Source: Bactericera cockerelli (taxonomy: Eukaryota > Arthropoda > Insecta > Hemiptera > Triozidae). From it: 64,000 nucleotides of DNA. The position numbers were made by a program, and so were the translations under genes. The notes under the pieces were generated by a model. The model ran no database searches. It was not told where the DNA came from and worked only from the letters and a program-made list of their open reading frames with translations. The stretch covers positions 3,217,566 to 3,281,565 of the forward strand of contig CM044958.1 of NCBI GenBank assembly GCA_024516035.1. The letters run 5' to 3'. This document shows positions 32,057 to 42,103 of this stretch, in pieces; within the stretch, counting starts at the first letter, position 1; every line of letters begins with the position of its first letter.

Positions 32057-32372
32057 GAGCGCGCGATTAGCTCAGTGATTAAGCACTCGCTTGCCATGCG
32101 GAAGGTCCCGGGTTCGATCCCCCGTGCCGACAAAAATTTGTATTCTTAATTTGGTTACAATTGTTTGTAAGGGATACCTTTCGGTGCGCTCGTGTTGACC
32201 CAGCACCTAATTGGGAAGTATTGTGTCACTTCTCGCCCATCAGAGGGGAGGCATACTACGGGATGGGCAAGCTACAACACAGACCACAAGCGTCTACAGT
32301 AGCTCCTGTTTCATGGCTACGAAATAAAAACGGCTATGAAACACTCATCCTTTAAAAAAATATATATATATA
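32057..32372 (+). repeat. SINE family G, complete reference copy
   Basis: The head gcgcgcgattagctcagtga carries a gcc triplet in the anticodon-loop position and box B gggttcgatcccc. The body contains gtttgtaagggatacctttc and the tail reads catggctacgaaataaaaac and gaaacactcatcc before A7 and (TA)n. Acceptor ends do not pair, so it is a SINE. Confidence 0.8.
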
Positions 32373-32404
32373 TATATATAATATGTCCTATTAATTAAGT
32401 GTAA

Positions 32405-32510
32405 ATAAATAAATAAAAGGACAGCTGTTTCGAGCTTATTTGCTCTCATCAGCAGGTAATAGTTTTGAATTTCCATGCCATCAACTAACCTCTCTATTTT
32501 AATCATATTG
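32405..32510 (-). repeat. Repeat J carrying a hammerhead motif
   Basis: About 105 bp are shared in inverted orientation with about 62378-62480: a leader aaatagagaggttagttgat, ggcatgg..., tattacctg, then the hammerhead core. This resembles the ribozyme-bearing terminal parts of Penelope-like elements; no coding part of such an element is present. Confidence 0.65.
32419..32460 (-). ncRNA. Hammerhead ribozyme motif
   Basis: Read on the minus strand, the catalytic core is complete: CTGATGA (32446-32452), a 4-bp stem II (gagc/gctc) closed by aaataa, then GAAAC and a very short stem III (cagctg) followed by GTC, the expected cleavage triplet. Hammerheads with a tiny stem III are known from Penelope-like elements and retrozymes. 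Stem I pairing beyond the first base pair is weak here because the 3' side runs into an A/T tail, so activity is uncertain. Confidence 0.65.
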
Positions 32511-32572
32511 TATACAATTATACATTGATTTAGTCATTTATATTTTTCAGCTTTCATACTCGTACCTTCTTA

Positions 32573-32873
32573 TGCTGAGTCTACACAGGTGCAACATGCA
32601 ACACCTTGCTGCAACATGTGTGTGGTAATTGGAACACTGTTGCAGCAACGTGTTGCAGTTCGTGTTCGTCAGTGATCCATTCTGTTTCTATGTTCAGGTG
32701 CCGTCCACGCACGTGCAACATAGTAGCAACAAAGGTCAAAAAGATGTTCGGTAGAAAACCGACTTCCTCATGGATAATTTTTGAACATTCATGTTCGTGT
32801 TCAGAAACCGTCCACAGAGAGTGAGTTCATGTTACAGCAACATGTTGCATGTTGCACCTGTGTGGACCCAGCA
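32573..32873. mobile_element. 301-bp inverted-repeat (MITE-like) element
   Basis: Terminal inverted repeats of about 30 bp: tgctgagtctacacaggtgc / gcacctgtgtggacccagca, extended by aacatgcaac. The interior carries two copies of a tgttcag...ccgtccac motif. No transposase. Ends resemble those of the element at 62567-62746. Confidence 0.7.
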
Positions 32874-32885
32874 TTTTAGTTATTT

Positions 32886-32934
32886 ACTTTGTCTTTACTC
32901 AAACCTACTTGGGGTCGGCAGTGTTCAACCTCTT
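32886..32934 (-). repeat. SINE F 3' segment, left part of a nest
   Basis: ctttgtctttactc...acttggggtcggcagtgttc aligns with the distal F segment at 26889-26950. It breaks at the LINE and resumes at 41709 (cctcttcctcgtggatgagg, ttggta), giving the same order as the uninterrupted F copy. Confidence 0.6.
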
Positions 32935-33095
32935 GATGCACTATACAGGCAACAAGTACACCTTGGTAATAGTGGTGAGAATTTTCAATTTGCACTGACG
33001 AATCTTCTCTAGATGAAAATTCATCCTCTCATTCTCTTCAATTTCATGAACATGATCACTCCATTCAATCCGTTTCATCTCCTTTACAAACAAAC

Positions 33096-35578
33096 ATGGT
33101 TCTAGGAAATATTTCCTCCACTCTGCCTTCTACCTCTGATACATCCAAAACTAAAAGTAGACCTAATGTAGAATCAAAGCGGGGAATAATAGAATATTTG
33201 CAGATATTCTATCAAAACACCCGCGGCCTGAAAAGCAAAACGAATACATTTTCATTAAACCTACTGAGTGAAGACTACGACATCATCTGTATCACAGAAT
33301 CATGGCTCACAGCTGATGTCGCATCTAGAGAGCTTTTTGACTCTCGCTATGATGTACTTCGTTTAGACCGTGACCCAGCTACAACTAATAAATCCATAGG
33401 TGGGGGATTATTAGTAGCTTTTAAGAAGTCCATCACGGCTCTCCCCATTACCCAATGGAACCAATGCTCAGCTGACTCTGAAATAATGTATGTGAAGCTC
33501 AGCATATTTCATCATGAAATTTATTTGGTGCTCTGTTATTTCCCTCCATACGTCAAAACAGAAACACTTGAGCGATTTGCCCTAAATATATGTAACAGGG
33601 ATGAACTCATCAACAGTAACTTGATACTGCTCGGTGACTTTAACATCGCTGAGTATTCAAATCGTGTTGCTGGTGATGAGTGCACCCAGTATTCATCACG
33701 TATGATACACCTCAATCAGATTATCAGCTTCTATAACTTGGATAATTTTAATAATATTAAAAATGTTGATGGTGAATTGCTGAATCTCTGCTTCAGTAAT
33801 TTCCACAAACACAGAATCACAAAAACAACAGCTCCCAGTTTATCTATAGAAAAGTCGGACGGTCTGGTAGACGAGGATAAACCTCATATTGCCTGGACCT
33901 TAAACATAGAACTCCGTAGATTCAACAATAACTCACAAACCCTCACCCCTCCTCATTCTAAGGATAATAATTTTAGCTATTTGAAATATAAAAAAGCTAA
34001 CTTTCCTAAACTGAATGAAGAACTCTCAAAAATCAATTGGGAACAACTATTGAATACTGAGAATGTCAATGAGGCTACATCAAAATTTTATGAAATATTA
34101 AACACCATTTTCTGTCTCAGCATACCTTCTTTTCCCTCAAAACCTAAAAAATTCAAATTTCCTAGATGGTGGACAAGGGAAACCCAAATCACTTACAATA
34201 AGAAAGAGAGGCTCAGAAAAATCAAACACAAATCCAGGAGTCAAGAAGCTGAATACAAATTACTTCGTAAAAATATTAAAATCTCAATTAAACATGACTA
34301 CCAAGATCATATTATTCACATCACAGAGGATTTAAAGAAGGGTAAGAGCCAGTCCTTCTGGAATCTGAAAAAAGAAAAAACAACTGATGGATCTAAACGT
34401 ACATTAACATACAAAAATCAACTCCTGACAGATCCAGAAGCCATAGTGAATAGTTTTGGAGACCATTTTGTCAATGCATACAACCAAATCCCCTCCCTTT
34501 ACTCACCTGACACATCCAACCACTCTGAAGTATTTAATATTGAACATGTTACTCAGGAAGATGTAGCTTCAGAAATATCCAGAATGCCCACCAACAAACC
34601 ACCAGGGCCAGATGGTATACCACCACTGGTCTATTCCCAGTGTGTGGACCATATCAAAATTCCGATTACAATTATAATCAATCTTGCCCTTAAAACACAA
34701 CAGTTCCCGTCCCTGTTAAAAGAGTCCATTGTCACACCTGTACCCAAGAAGAATGGGGAACAAGACGTGTCAGGACATCGCCCAATCAGCAACCTCAATG
34801 TTGCTGCCAAAATATTTGAAGGTGTTTTATACAACAAAATATCATCATTTATCTTTAATAGTATATCACCTCAGCAACACGGGTTTGTAAATCACAAGTC
34901 CACAGTAGGTAATCTGGTCGAATTTTGTGACTTCACAGCCAGAGCCATCTCACAACAAGGCCAAGTCCACACAGTATATACAGATGTGGAAAAATGTTTC
35001 GACAGGCTCAGCCACGATGCTATACTAAACAAACTTATAACGAGCGGTTTTTCTATTCCTCTAACATACTTATTTGCCTCATACCTCCAAAATAGGAAAA
35101 TATTTATAAAATATTTAAATAAGCGCTCTTGTCCTATAATTCCAACCTCAGGAGTGGTACAAGGGAGTAAACTGAGTAGTCTACTTTTCATACTTACGTA
35201 TGATGACCTACATAAGTTCGTTAGACACTCCCAAGTATTATTGTATGCTGATGACCTAAAAATATTTAAAATTATTCATAGCCCACAAGACTGTGAACTA
35301 CTACAAGAAGATCTCACATCAATCAGTACTTGGCTCTCAACCATAGGCCTTAATTTTCATCCCAATAAATGCTATGTCATAAATTACACCAATAAAGAAA
35401 ATCCATATAACTATCCTTACACCATAAATAATACCATCTTGAACTATGTAGACCATTATAAAGACCTGGGTGTTATATTCGAAAAAAACCTTGAGTTCAA
35501 GAAACATCTAGAAGAAATACAGAAGAAAGCATTTCAAAGGCTAGGAATGATAATCCGTTTCTCTAAACCAATACAAGA

Positions 35579-35580
<2 letters not shown>
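33096..35580 (+). pseudogene. LINE ORF2, N-terminal part (endonuclease and reverse transcriptase), disrupted
   Basis: Encodes the first 828 residues of a non-LTR endonuclease-reverse transcriptase. Endonuclease features are FYQNTRGLKSK, ITESWL (about residues 67-72) and GDFN with Asp181. The final His motif reads VDEDKPHIAW rather than the usual SDH. Reverse-transcriptase features are PPGPDGIPP, HRPISNL, QHGFV, catalytic Asp630 in TDVEKCFDRLSH, GVVQGSKLSSLLF and YADD at 717-720. The frame then enters the poly(T) of the inserted element, which adds only a run of Phe codons before a stop. The ATG at 33096 is the first strong start, 81 bp after the TAG closing a short upstream frame. Confidence 0.9.
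35568..35580 (+). repeat. Target-site duplication of R1-like insertion, left copy
   Basis: ccaatacaagacc, repeated exactly at 41137-41149. It encodes PIQD in the interrupted LINE, and the frame resumes in phase from the right copy. Confidence 0.93.
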
Positions 35581-35650
<70 letters not shown>

Positions 35651-35905
35651 AGGAGGAAAATCTTTATGATGATCTTCACAGATGTTGTGTGAAGCGTATG
35701 CGGGAGTCACCGTCAGGGTATGGTGTTTCGCCCTTCTTCGGCACCATTCCTGACGGCTCAACCCGCTAAAAACCTCCCCGCTCTTCTTTCTGGTTCCCGG
35801 AACAATTGTGGTAGTACTTCGGGAGTCGAATTCCTTTTATAATATGTTGGTGATCTTCTTAGTTTTTATTTTTCTGGTTATTATTTTTGGTTGTTTTTGA
35901 CTTTC

Positions 35906-38842
35906 TCATGTTTGTTTTTCTTTCTCTATCATTATTTTATTTATCATATTTGTAATTCTGTTCCAATTTTCTTCGTTACTTATCATTGTTGTAATTAAAT
36001 TTTCAGGTGTGATGTTGGTACCAATGGCTTCCACAGTTTCTTTCCTCAGTTGGCCCCATTTTGTGCATTGGAACAAGGTGTGTTCAGCCGTATCATCTGC
36101 GTCACAATGTACACACTTAGGACTATTTATCTTCTTTATTTTAAATAGGTAGTATTGGAAGCTTCCGTGTCCTGTTAGAACTTGGGTGACATATTGGTTT
36201 ACTTCCCCGAATTTTCTTTCGTACCATGGTTTTATGTTTTCAATTAGTCGTTTTGTCCACAATCCCCTTTGAACATTGTCCCATTCTTGTTGCCATTTTT
36301 CCATGGTTATCTCTCGTTCTCTTACTCTCTCTTCTTTCTCTTTCTGATAGCACTCTTTTCTTTCTTTTATAATTAGGTGTATGGGAATAGTTCTGGATAT
36401 CACCATAACAGCTTCCGTTGCAACTGTTCTGTGTGCTCTGCTGACTCTTATTGACATTTTTCTTTGTTCTGACAGTAGCTTTCTCCTGTATGTCTTCTTA
36501 TCTGTAACATATGACCATACTGGTGCTGCATACAGCATTAAAGAATTGGAGACATTTTGAAGGATTCTTCGTTTGTTTTCCCCTGCTCCTCCTTGGCGTG
36601 GTAGTATTCTTGACAAGTTTGCTGTCGCTATTCTTGCCTTTTTCAGGATGTGCTGCAAGTGTGTGTTAAAGTTAAGCTTCTTGTCAAGATATACGCCAAG
36701 GTATTTCAGCTCGTTTTGGAATTTTATATGCTTTCCAGACAATTTTATGAGCAGGGGTCTACAGGTCTTCTTTCCTATAATTAGAGCTGCTTCGGTTTTC
36801 TCTGGTGCTAAGGTAAGTTCTGCGTTTTTCATCCAGATTTCAATGTTTTCCAGTGTAATGTTGAGTTTTTGCTCGAGGATTTCTTCATTTTCAGCAATCG
36901 CTACGACCGCCAGATCATCTGCGTAGGCGACGAGGGTGATTCCTTCTGGTTTTAATATTTCCAGGACGCCATTGTACATCACATTCCAGAGCACAGGCCC
37001 GACGCAGCTACCCTGGGGCACGCCCACAGTCATGGCTCTCTCAATATTATTTTCCGGGATTAAAATCTTTCTGCTAGAAAAATAGCTTTGTATGATTCTT
37101 GTCAGGTAGTTGGGAATATTTTTATCAATTAGTGAGTCAACAATTTTTTGCCATGGAGCACTGTTAAAAGCATTTCTTATGTCGATTGTGACTATTGCAC
37201 ATAGTTTTCTCTTTTTTGATGGTTTTAACAGTTCTTCTCTTGTCATGTCCACTACCTTCTTTATCGCATCGGTCGTTGATCTCTTGGGACGGAATCCATA
37301 TTGGTTTGGTGATATTTTGTCTTCACTTTCTAGTTTTACATTTAGTTTTTTTGTAATTAATTGTTCCAAGATTTTTCCTGTTGTGCTGAGAAGGCAGATA
37401 GGTCGGTAGGACGAAGGTTCATTTACGGGTTTGCCAGGTTTGTTTAGTAGCACTACTTTACATTTTTTCCATTCTTCTGGAAAAACTCCTTTTGTAAGGC
37501 ATTGGTTAAATATGTCTAGAAATAAGTTTGGGTTTTTTTTAACAAGTATTTTTAGGACTTCTGATGGAATCTCGTCTAGTCCAGGTGATTTTTTTGTTTT
37601 TAGATTAGTGCTGATTTCAATGAGTTCTTCCATGGTAAATAGTTCAATGTCTCTTTCTTCTACTATAATGTTGTTCCATGCTGTTGCTTCATGTTTTGGA
37701 AAAAGAGTGTCCAGGATTTTAATTTTTTGTTCTTTTGGTATATTAGGTCTTGGTGTTGGTATTTTCTTCATTACAATTTTGTAGCCGAGTCCCCAGATAT
37801 CATTTTCAAGCTCGTCACATATAGATTTCCAGTTTTCTTTTTTGCTCTTCTCGATCATGTTGCTTAGGTGTTTCCTTGAGTTGGCGTATTGGTTGTGTAG
37901 ACAGGTTGTTATTATAGAACCCGGGTCGGTCCTGCGTCTTCTAGTGTATTTCCTTCTCGCTGCTATACATTTTTTCCTGGCCTCATTTATGTCTCTATTC
38001 CACCAATAAACTGTTTTCTTTCGGTCTGATTTCTTTTTTGGCATTGCAGAATCGCATGCTGCTTTAAGTCCTTTCATGAGTTCCTCCGGTGTTTTTATTT
38101 TATAGCTTGTTTTGTTAAAGTGGTTTATAAGCTTCTCTGTGTTCAGTTTATTGACATTCCATCTTTTTGTCATTGGTATTTCTTCTTCTCGTATCATTGA
38201 TATTTGTTCTTCTCGTATATCTTCCACAAGGTCAAATTGTATGTAACGATGATCACTTAGTGATTCCGTGTCATCAAGAACTTTCCAGTGTTGAACCTCT
38301 CTAGCTGCGGATTCTGTACAAATAGTCATATCTAGGAATGACACTTGTCCGTTTCTGCAGAAGGTTGGTGTCTTTCCGTCGTTCATCACAATCAGGTTTT
38401 CTGAAGCCATCCATTCATTTAGCAGAATTCCTCGTCTTTCATTGTATTTGTTGCCCCATTCTTGAGCTTTAGCGTTTAAGTCACCCGTAACAATTATTTT
38501 CCTTTCTCTGAGTTCTTGTATTGTCATACTGATGTCTTGTATTACTTCAGAAAATTTGTTGATTCCGCTATTAGGTGATATGTATACACTGAAATATACA
38601 CAGTCTTCGATTTGGACCCAGACAAAGCCATCTTTTTTACCACTTCTTTTCACGAAAAGTTTTGTATTACTAATGAAAATACAGGAACCTAGGTCTTCTG
38701 AAATCATCCACTGTTCTGTAGTTGCTATATTAATGTTTGGCTCACTAATGAGACATATGTCTATTTTCAAGTCGTTTATTGTTTGTTTCACTAGTTCGGT
38801 TGCGCTTCTACATCTGTTTAGGTTAATTTGTAGAATCTTCAT
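35906..38842 (-). CDS. R1-clade LINE ORF2: endonuclease-reverse transcriptase, 978 aa
   Basis: Intact enzyme for target nicking and target-primed reverse transcription. The APE-like endonuclease begins MKILQINLNRCRSA, typical of the R1 group, with GDLNAKAQEWG (Asp121) and SDHRY (Ser196-Asp197-His198). The reverse transcriptase shows KSPGLDEIPSEVL, YRPICLLSTTGKILEQLI, NQYGFRPKRST, catalytic Asp554 in VTIDIRNAFNSA, GVPQGSCVGPVLWN and YADD at 640-643. A cysteine-histidine cluster (CVHCDADDTAEHTLFQC, about 910-926) near the C-terminus matches the R1 zinc-knuckle region. It starts seven bases after the ORF1 stop, so coupled termination-reinitiation is a plausible way of translating it. No damage seen. 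Confidence 0.95.
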   Translation of the reverse strand: MKILQINLNRCRSATELVKQTINDLKIDICLISEPNINIATTEQWMISEDLGSCIFISNTKLFVKRSGKKDGFVWVQIEDCVYFSVYISPNSGINKFSEVIQDISMTIQELRERKIIVTGDLNAKAQEWGNKYNERRGILLNEWMASENLIVMNDGKTPTFCRNGQVSFLDMTICTESAAREVQHWKVLDDTESLSDHRYIQFDLVEDIREEQISMIREEEIPMTKRWNVNKLNTEKLINHFNKTSYKIKTPEELMKGLKAACDSAMPKKKSDRKKTVYWWNRDINEARKKCIAARRKYTRRRRTDPGSIITTCLHNQYANSRKHLSNMIEKSKKENWKSICDELENDIWGLGYKIVMKKIPTPRPNIPKEQKIKILDTLFPKHEATAWNNIIVEERDIELFTMEELIEISTNLKTKKSPGLDEIPSEVLKILVKKNPNLFLDIFNQCLTKGVFPEEWKKCKVVLLNKPGKPVNEPSSYRPICLLSTTGKILEQLITKKLNVKLESEDKISPNQYGFRPKRSTTDAIKKVVDMTREELLKPSKKRKLCAIVTIDIRNAFNSAPWQKIVDSLIDKNIPNYLTRIIQSYFSSRKILIPENNIERAMTVGVPQGSCVGPVLWNVMYNGVLEILKPEGITLVAYADDLAVVAIAENEEILEQKLNITLENIEIWMKNAELTLAPEKTEAALIIGKKTCRPLLIKLSGKHIKFQNELKYLGVYLDKKLNFNTHLQHILKKARIATANLSRILPRQGGAGENKRRILQNVSNSLMLYAAPVWSYVTDKKTYRRKLLSEQRKMSIRVSRAHRTVATEAVMVISRTIPIHLIIKERKECYQKEKEERVREREITMEKWQQEWDNVQRGLWTKRLIENIKPWYERKFGEVNQYVTQVLTGHGSFQYYLFKIKKINSPKCVHCDADDTAEHTLFQCTKWGQLRKETVEAIGTNITPENLITTMISNEENWNRITNMINKIMIEKEKQT

Positions 38843-38849
38843 ACTAGAG

Positions 38850-40307
38850 TTAGTTTTTTTTCCCGCCCTGTTTTCTTCTGGTTCTAAACTGCGGACACGC
38901 CATTGTATCAGGTCTATGACCTTCTGTGTTACACTGAGGGCAGACGCTACTTTTTTTACACTCTTGGTTTGTGTGTCCAGTTTCCATGCAGTTGAAACAC
39001 TTCATTCCTTCAGATTTTTCCATGGCACAATTCCTAGCGATGTGTCCCATCCGGAGACAGTTGTAACATCGTGGAATATGTAATTTTTTCTCTATTTGGC
39101 AAAGAGTCCAGCCAATTTTTATTCTCTTTATCTCCAGTAATTTTGATGAAAATTCGGGTGGGACCACAATTTCTGACATCTGTGTTCCGTTTCTAGCTGT
39201 TTTTATTGCTTTTATTTCAATGCTTGATTTGTCCAGTACACCAAGGGCTTTCATTAGACCATCTTCAATATCTGCTTCTTCAGCTAGGGCATCAATTCCA
39301 ATCACCATCAGTGTTCGCTCTTCTTTTGGTATGTTGATAGATACATGTGCTCCGTGACTTAACAGAATTTCTGTCTTCAGCTTTTCTGCTTCTCCTTTTT
39401 TTGTTGTTATTATTAGCGAATCTTCTTTGTATTGTCTTACTGCTTTGATGTTCACTCCTATTTCGTCGGGAGACACAGCTTCTTTTATGGTTTTTGTCAT
39501 ATCTGCGTATGATATGTTGCTTGCACTGGATGGTTTGATGATAAGAACTTCGGTGTCTCTTGGTTTTTTTTCACTTTTTCTGGTTCCTTGTATTGTTGAG
39601 GATGGGGTGAAGAAATCTACCGTAAAATCCATTGTTATAAGGGCTAGTTCAATCAGCTTTCTTATTTCGTCTCTTCTGGGTTCCTCTATTACTGCTACTG
39701 AGAAATGTTTACTTCCGGATTCTTCGAGGCTGTCTGTAAGTTCTTTGATCGATTTCACCATATCTTCAACATTTTCTCCTGCAATTAGATATAGTCGTTT
39801 ACGCCCAATCGCGCCTCTCTTAGTTTTTGACACATTTTCAACATAGTTTGTCTCACCTGGAATCAAATCTTCGTTCATGACATCTTCCAAGTCTGGGTGG
39901 ATAACTCTTGCCGTCTCTAATATTCCGGATTTACTTTCTTTATTTTTCAGGAAAATAACTGTATCTGGTGATTGGTTTGGTACTAATGGGTTTCCCACTT
40001 TTAGTGTGGTCTTCACATAAATATCTTCTGGCCAATCTGCACTTATCAGGTCTTTCACTATTGCGAGATTCCCGTTTCCATTCCTTACTTTCTCTGCCAT
40101 TTTTCGTACTAATGTATCCTTGGCGTCATCCTCTTTTTCTTTTAGTTGACCGCGGCATTTATAGCAAATAGTTTGCTGTCTTTTACTCCTTATCTTGGTT
40201 CTAGTCACTACTGAGAGATAATCCTTATCTTTTATTTCTGTTACATAGTTTGTAATTTTTTCTATGCTCACTTTAATCTCATTTTTTATATTTTTTGTTT
40301 CTCCCAT
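38850..40307 (-). CDS. R1-clade LINE ORF1: gag-like protein with three zinc knuckles, 485 aa
   Basis: Nucleic-acid-binding structural protein of the element's ribonucleoprotein. The N-terminal half is lysine/glutamate-rich with an early CYKCRGQ motif. The C-terminal end carries three CCHC-type knuckles: CYNCLRMGHIARNC (about 414-427), CFNCMETGHTNQEC (about 438-451) and CPQCNTEGHRPDTMAC (about 458-473), followed by a basic tail. This domain order is usual for R1/Jockey-type ORF1. Intact from ATG at 40307 to TAA at 38850-38852, immediately followed by ORF2. Confidence 0.93.
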   Translation of the reverse strand: MGETKNIKNEIKVSIEKITNYVTEIKDKDYLSVVTRTKIRSKRQQTICYKCRGQLKEKEDDAKDTLVRKMAEKVRNGNGNLAIVKDLISADWPEDIYVKTTLKVGNPLVPNQSPDTVIFLKNKESKSGILETARVIHPDLEDVMNEDLIPGETNYVENVSKTKRGAIGRKRLYLIAGENVEDMVKSIKELTDSLEESGSKHFSVAVIEEPRRDEIRKLIELALITMDFTVDFFTPSSTIQGTRKSEKKPRDTEVLIIKPSSASNISYADMTKTIKEAVSPDEIGVNIKAVRQYKEDSLIITTKKGEAEKLKTEILLSHGAHVSINIPKEERTLMVIGIDALAEEADIEDGLMKALGVLDKSSIEIKAIKTARNGTQMSEIVVPPEFSSKLLEIKRIKIGWTLCQIEKKLHIPRCYNCLRMGHIARNCAMEKSEGMKCFNCMETGHTNQECKKSSVCPQCNTEGHRPDTMACPQFRTRRKQGGKKN

Positions 40308-41136
40308 TTGTTTTTTTCACTTTTTCAATGCTCTCAAACAAGTTATTAAGAGAAGTCAGAAAATCCAAACGCACATTATCTTCTTCTACTATTGGTGAAC
40401 CTTCGGGTTTTCTCTTCCGACTATTTTCATCTTCTTCTTCCATATGTTCCTTATCCACATTATTTTCATCACTTCTCGGGTGTGAAAAGTCTGTGAATTA
40501 GTGCTAAGATTAAGATTCATCCTGAAAAGACTCACCTAATGAGAATCGCAACATTGAAGATACGTACCGACAGTGCAATAGTACCTCACAATTTGATGTA
40601 CAAAATATAGTTGTTGGGATCTCCCCTTCTCAAATCCGCCACTGATTTGGAGAATATTCGAGCGTGGATCTCCCACTACTCGGGATTCAGATACTAGGTG
40701 ATAAGACTAACACAGAAAATTAGTTGATAATGAAACACACGGTCAGTAAAAGTTCGTGGTGCAAGCACCTTACGAATATGCTAGTTCAACAGCAGTATCT
40801 TTTCCTGTCGTGTTACGTAATTTATCCCACACCTTATAGATGGAATGTTAGGTACTCACGACCTTGGTATCCGACGGGTCTTCTTTGTTTAAATATGCGT
40901 GAATAATTAATTTAATTATTTTTTAAAGTAATAAAACTTTTTAACACTTCACTATCGAAAAATGAAGAAAAAACATCACTGTAGGGCTCACATCGAGCTA
41001 TTTGCAAAAAATATTCAGTTCTTAAATTAAAGACTGATAACGCTTTTAGAAATTATTTAGAAAATCAGTTAAAGAACTTACAATGTAAGACACTCTGTAC
41101 TCTAGTCAGTTACCTCAAGTCTCACTTACCTCAAGT
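40308..41136 (-). other. 5' UTR of the R1-like LINE
   Basis: About 830 bp between ORF1 and the target duplication, with no long ORF. It would be expected to hold the internal promoter of the element; no specific motif was identified. Confidence 0.6.
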
Positions 41137-41149
41137 CCAATACAAGACC

Positions 41150-41592
41150 TTGATGCTTTAAAACTTCTGTATCAATCCTTAGTTAGATCCATACTTGAAT
41201 ATGGTTCAGTAATATGGTCTCCTTCCACTCAAATCGCCGTCAAAGCCTTAGAAAAAATTCAAGCAAGGTTCGTACGATTTGCTTTTAATAAAGAAAATCA
41301 TTTCTACCCACTATTCCCTAATTACATAGAATACGACCTTCTCATAGAACAATTCGGTCTTCCTGCCTTAAAAGATAGGAGACGGGAAACTCAAATTAAC
41401 CTAATAAAAAAAGTAATTCTAGGACCCACGCATCACTCCTATGTAGCTGAAAAAGTTAAATTTAGAGATATAGACCCCAGACTAAGATTTGCAGCTACAA
41501 GGCAATTAATAATTCCTAATAAAAAAGAAACATATATGCATAAATCCCCTATCATCAAAGCCATGTCCTTATTTAATGAGGCAAATCAGTGA
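41150..41592 (+). pseudogene. LINE ORF2, C-terminal part, resumed after insertion
   Basis: Continues in phase from the right target duplication: LDALKLLYQSLVRSILEYGS and VIWSP, the conserved post-reverse-transcriptase region of many LINEs, then about 110 residues to TGA at 41590-41592. No further disruption. The 3' UTR and poly(A) follow. Confidence 0.9.
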
Positions 41593-41672
41593 TGATTGTT
41601 CTCTCACGTCACTTATTGCTGTTATTTAGTGACACACAATATCTTGTGTGAATCGAGTAACAGTGTAGACGT

Positions 41673-41708
<36 letters not shown>

Positions 41709-41711
<3 letters not shown>

Positions 41712-41760
41712 CTTCCTCGTGGATGAGGTTGGTATATCCTGGTACTCCTACTGCCACATT
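41709..41760 (-). repeat. SINE F 3' segment, right part of the nest
   Basis: cctcttcctcgtggatgagg then ttggtat continues the F segment broken at 32934. The match fades after about 50 bp. Confidence 0.5.
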
Positions 41761-42103
41761 TCACTGCTGTCAACCCCCCCCCCTCCCCATCCCCCCCTAG
41801 AACGAACCCTGTCAAGGGCGCCAACGATTTATACCATATATAGGTATATTGTTATTCAAATAAAATAAAGCTAAACTAACCCCACCCACCCGGCAGTCCC
41901 GGCACCCCTACTGATGGCAAACCAACGGATCTGTGACGATAGAAATGAGAATCGTTGTCGGGAATAGCATGCGGTTAATATAAAATGCAGACTGTGGAAA
42001 CTAGAAAATTGCAAATGGGCAGGAAAAATATACTTATAGGTATCTAGGTAAATTCATACATGACTGTTCAGTCTGTTCATTATACGCACTACTCACATAG
42101 CCA
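41761..42103. other. Unassigned; C-rich patch
   Basis: C-runs at about 41776-41800 and mixed sequence. No gene or repeat recognised. Confidence 0.4.

Larger units (their letters stand above)
35581..41136 (-). mobile_element. Full-length R1-clade LINE, antisense insertion
   Basis: About 5.56 kb from its poly(A), seen as T67 at 35581-35647, to the 5' end at 41136. It has a 5' UTR of about 830 bp, ORF1, ORF2 and a 3' UTR of about 260 bp. Exact 13-bp target duplications and two uninterrupted ORFs indicate a recent, possibly still mobile insertion. R1 relatives often target rDNA; this copy sits inside another LINE. Confidence 0.93.
32935..41708 (+). mobile_element. 5'-truncated LINE, split by an antisense R1-clade LINE
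   Basis: A LINE of about 3.2 kb (without its insertion): remnant before ORF2, ORF2 in two parts (33096-35580 and 41150-41592), an 84-bp 3' UTR and a poly(A) of about 32 at 41677-41708. A candidate 8-bp target duplication, aacctctt, flanks it at 32927-32934 and 41707-41714. It landed in an F-type repeat. Apart from the later insertion the ORF2 frame stays open, so it was intact when the R1-like element arrived. Confidence 0.85.

Noticed and set aside
32060..32135. Apparent tRNA-Gly (gcc) gene
   Set aside because: Acceptor ends do not pair and a conserved SINE body follows.
34631..35191. Minus-strand frames of 68-99 codons
   Set aside because: Shadows of the LINE ORF2 on the plus strand.
35534..35761. 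Minus-strand poly-Lys frame
   Set aside because: Translation of the R1-like element's poly(A) tail into flanking sequence.
36573..37784. Plus-strand frames of about 117 codons
   Set aside because: Antisense shadows of the R1-like ORF2.
41609..41868. Small frames around an A-run
   Set aside because: They cross the LINE poly(A) and SINE remnant; no conservation expected.
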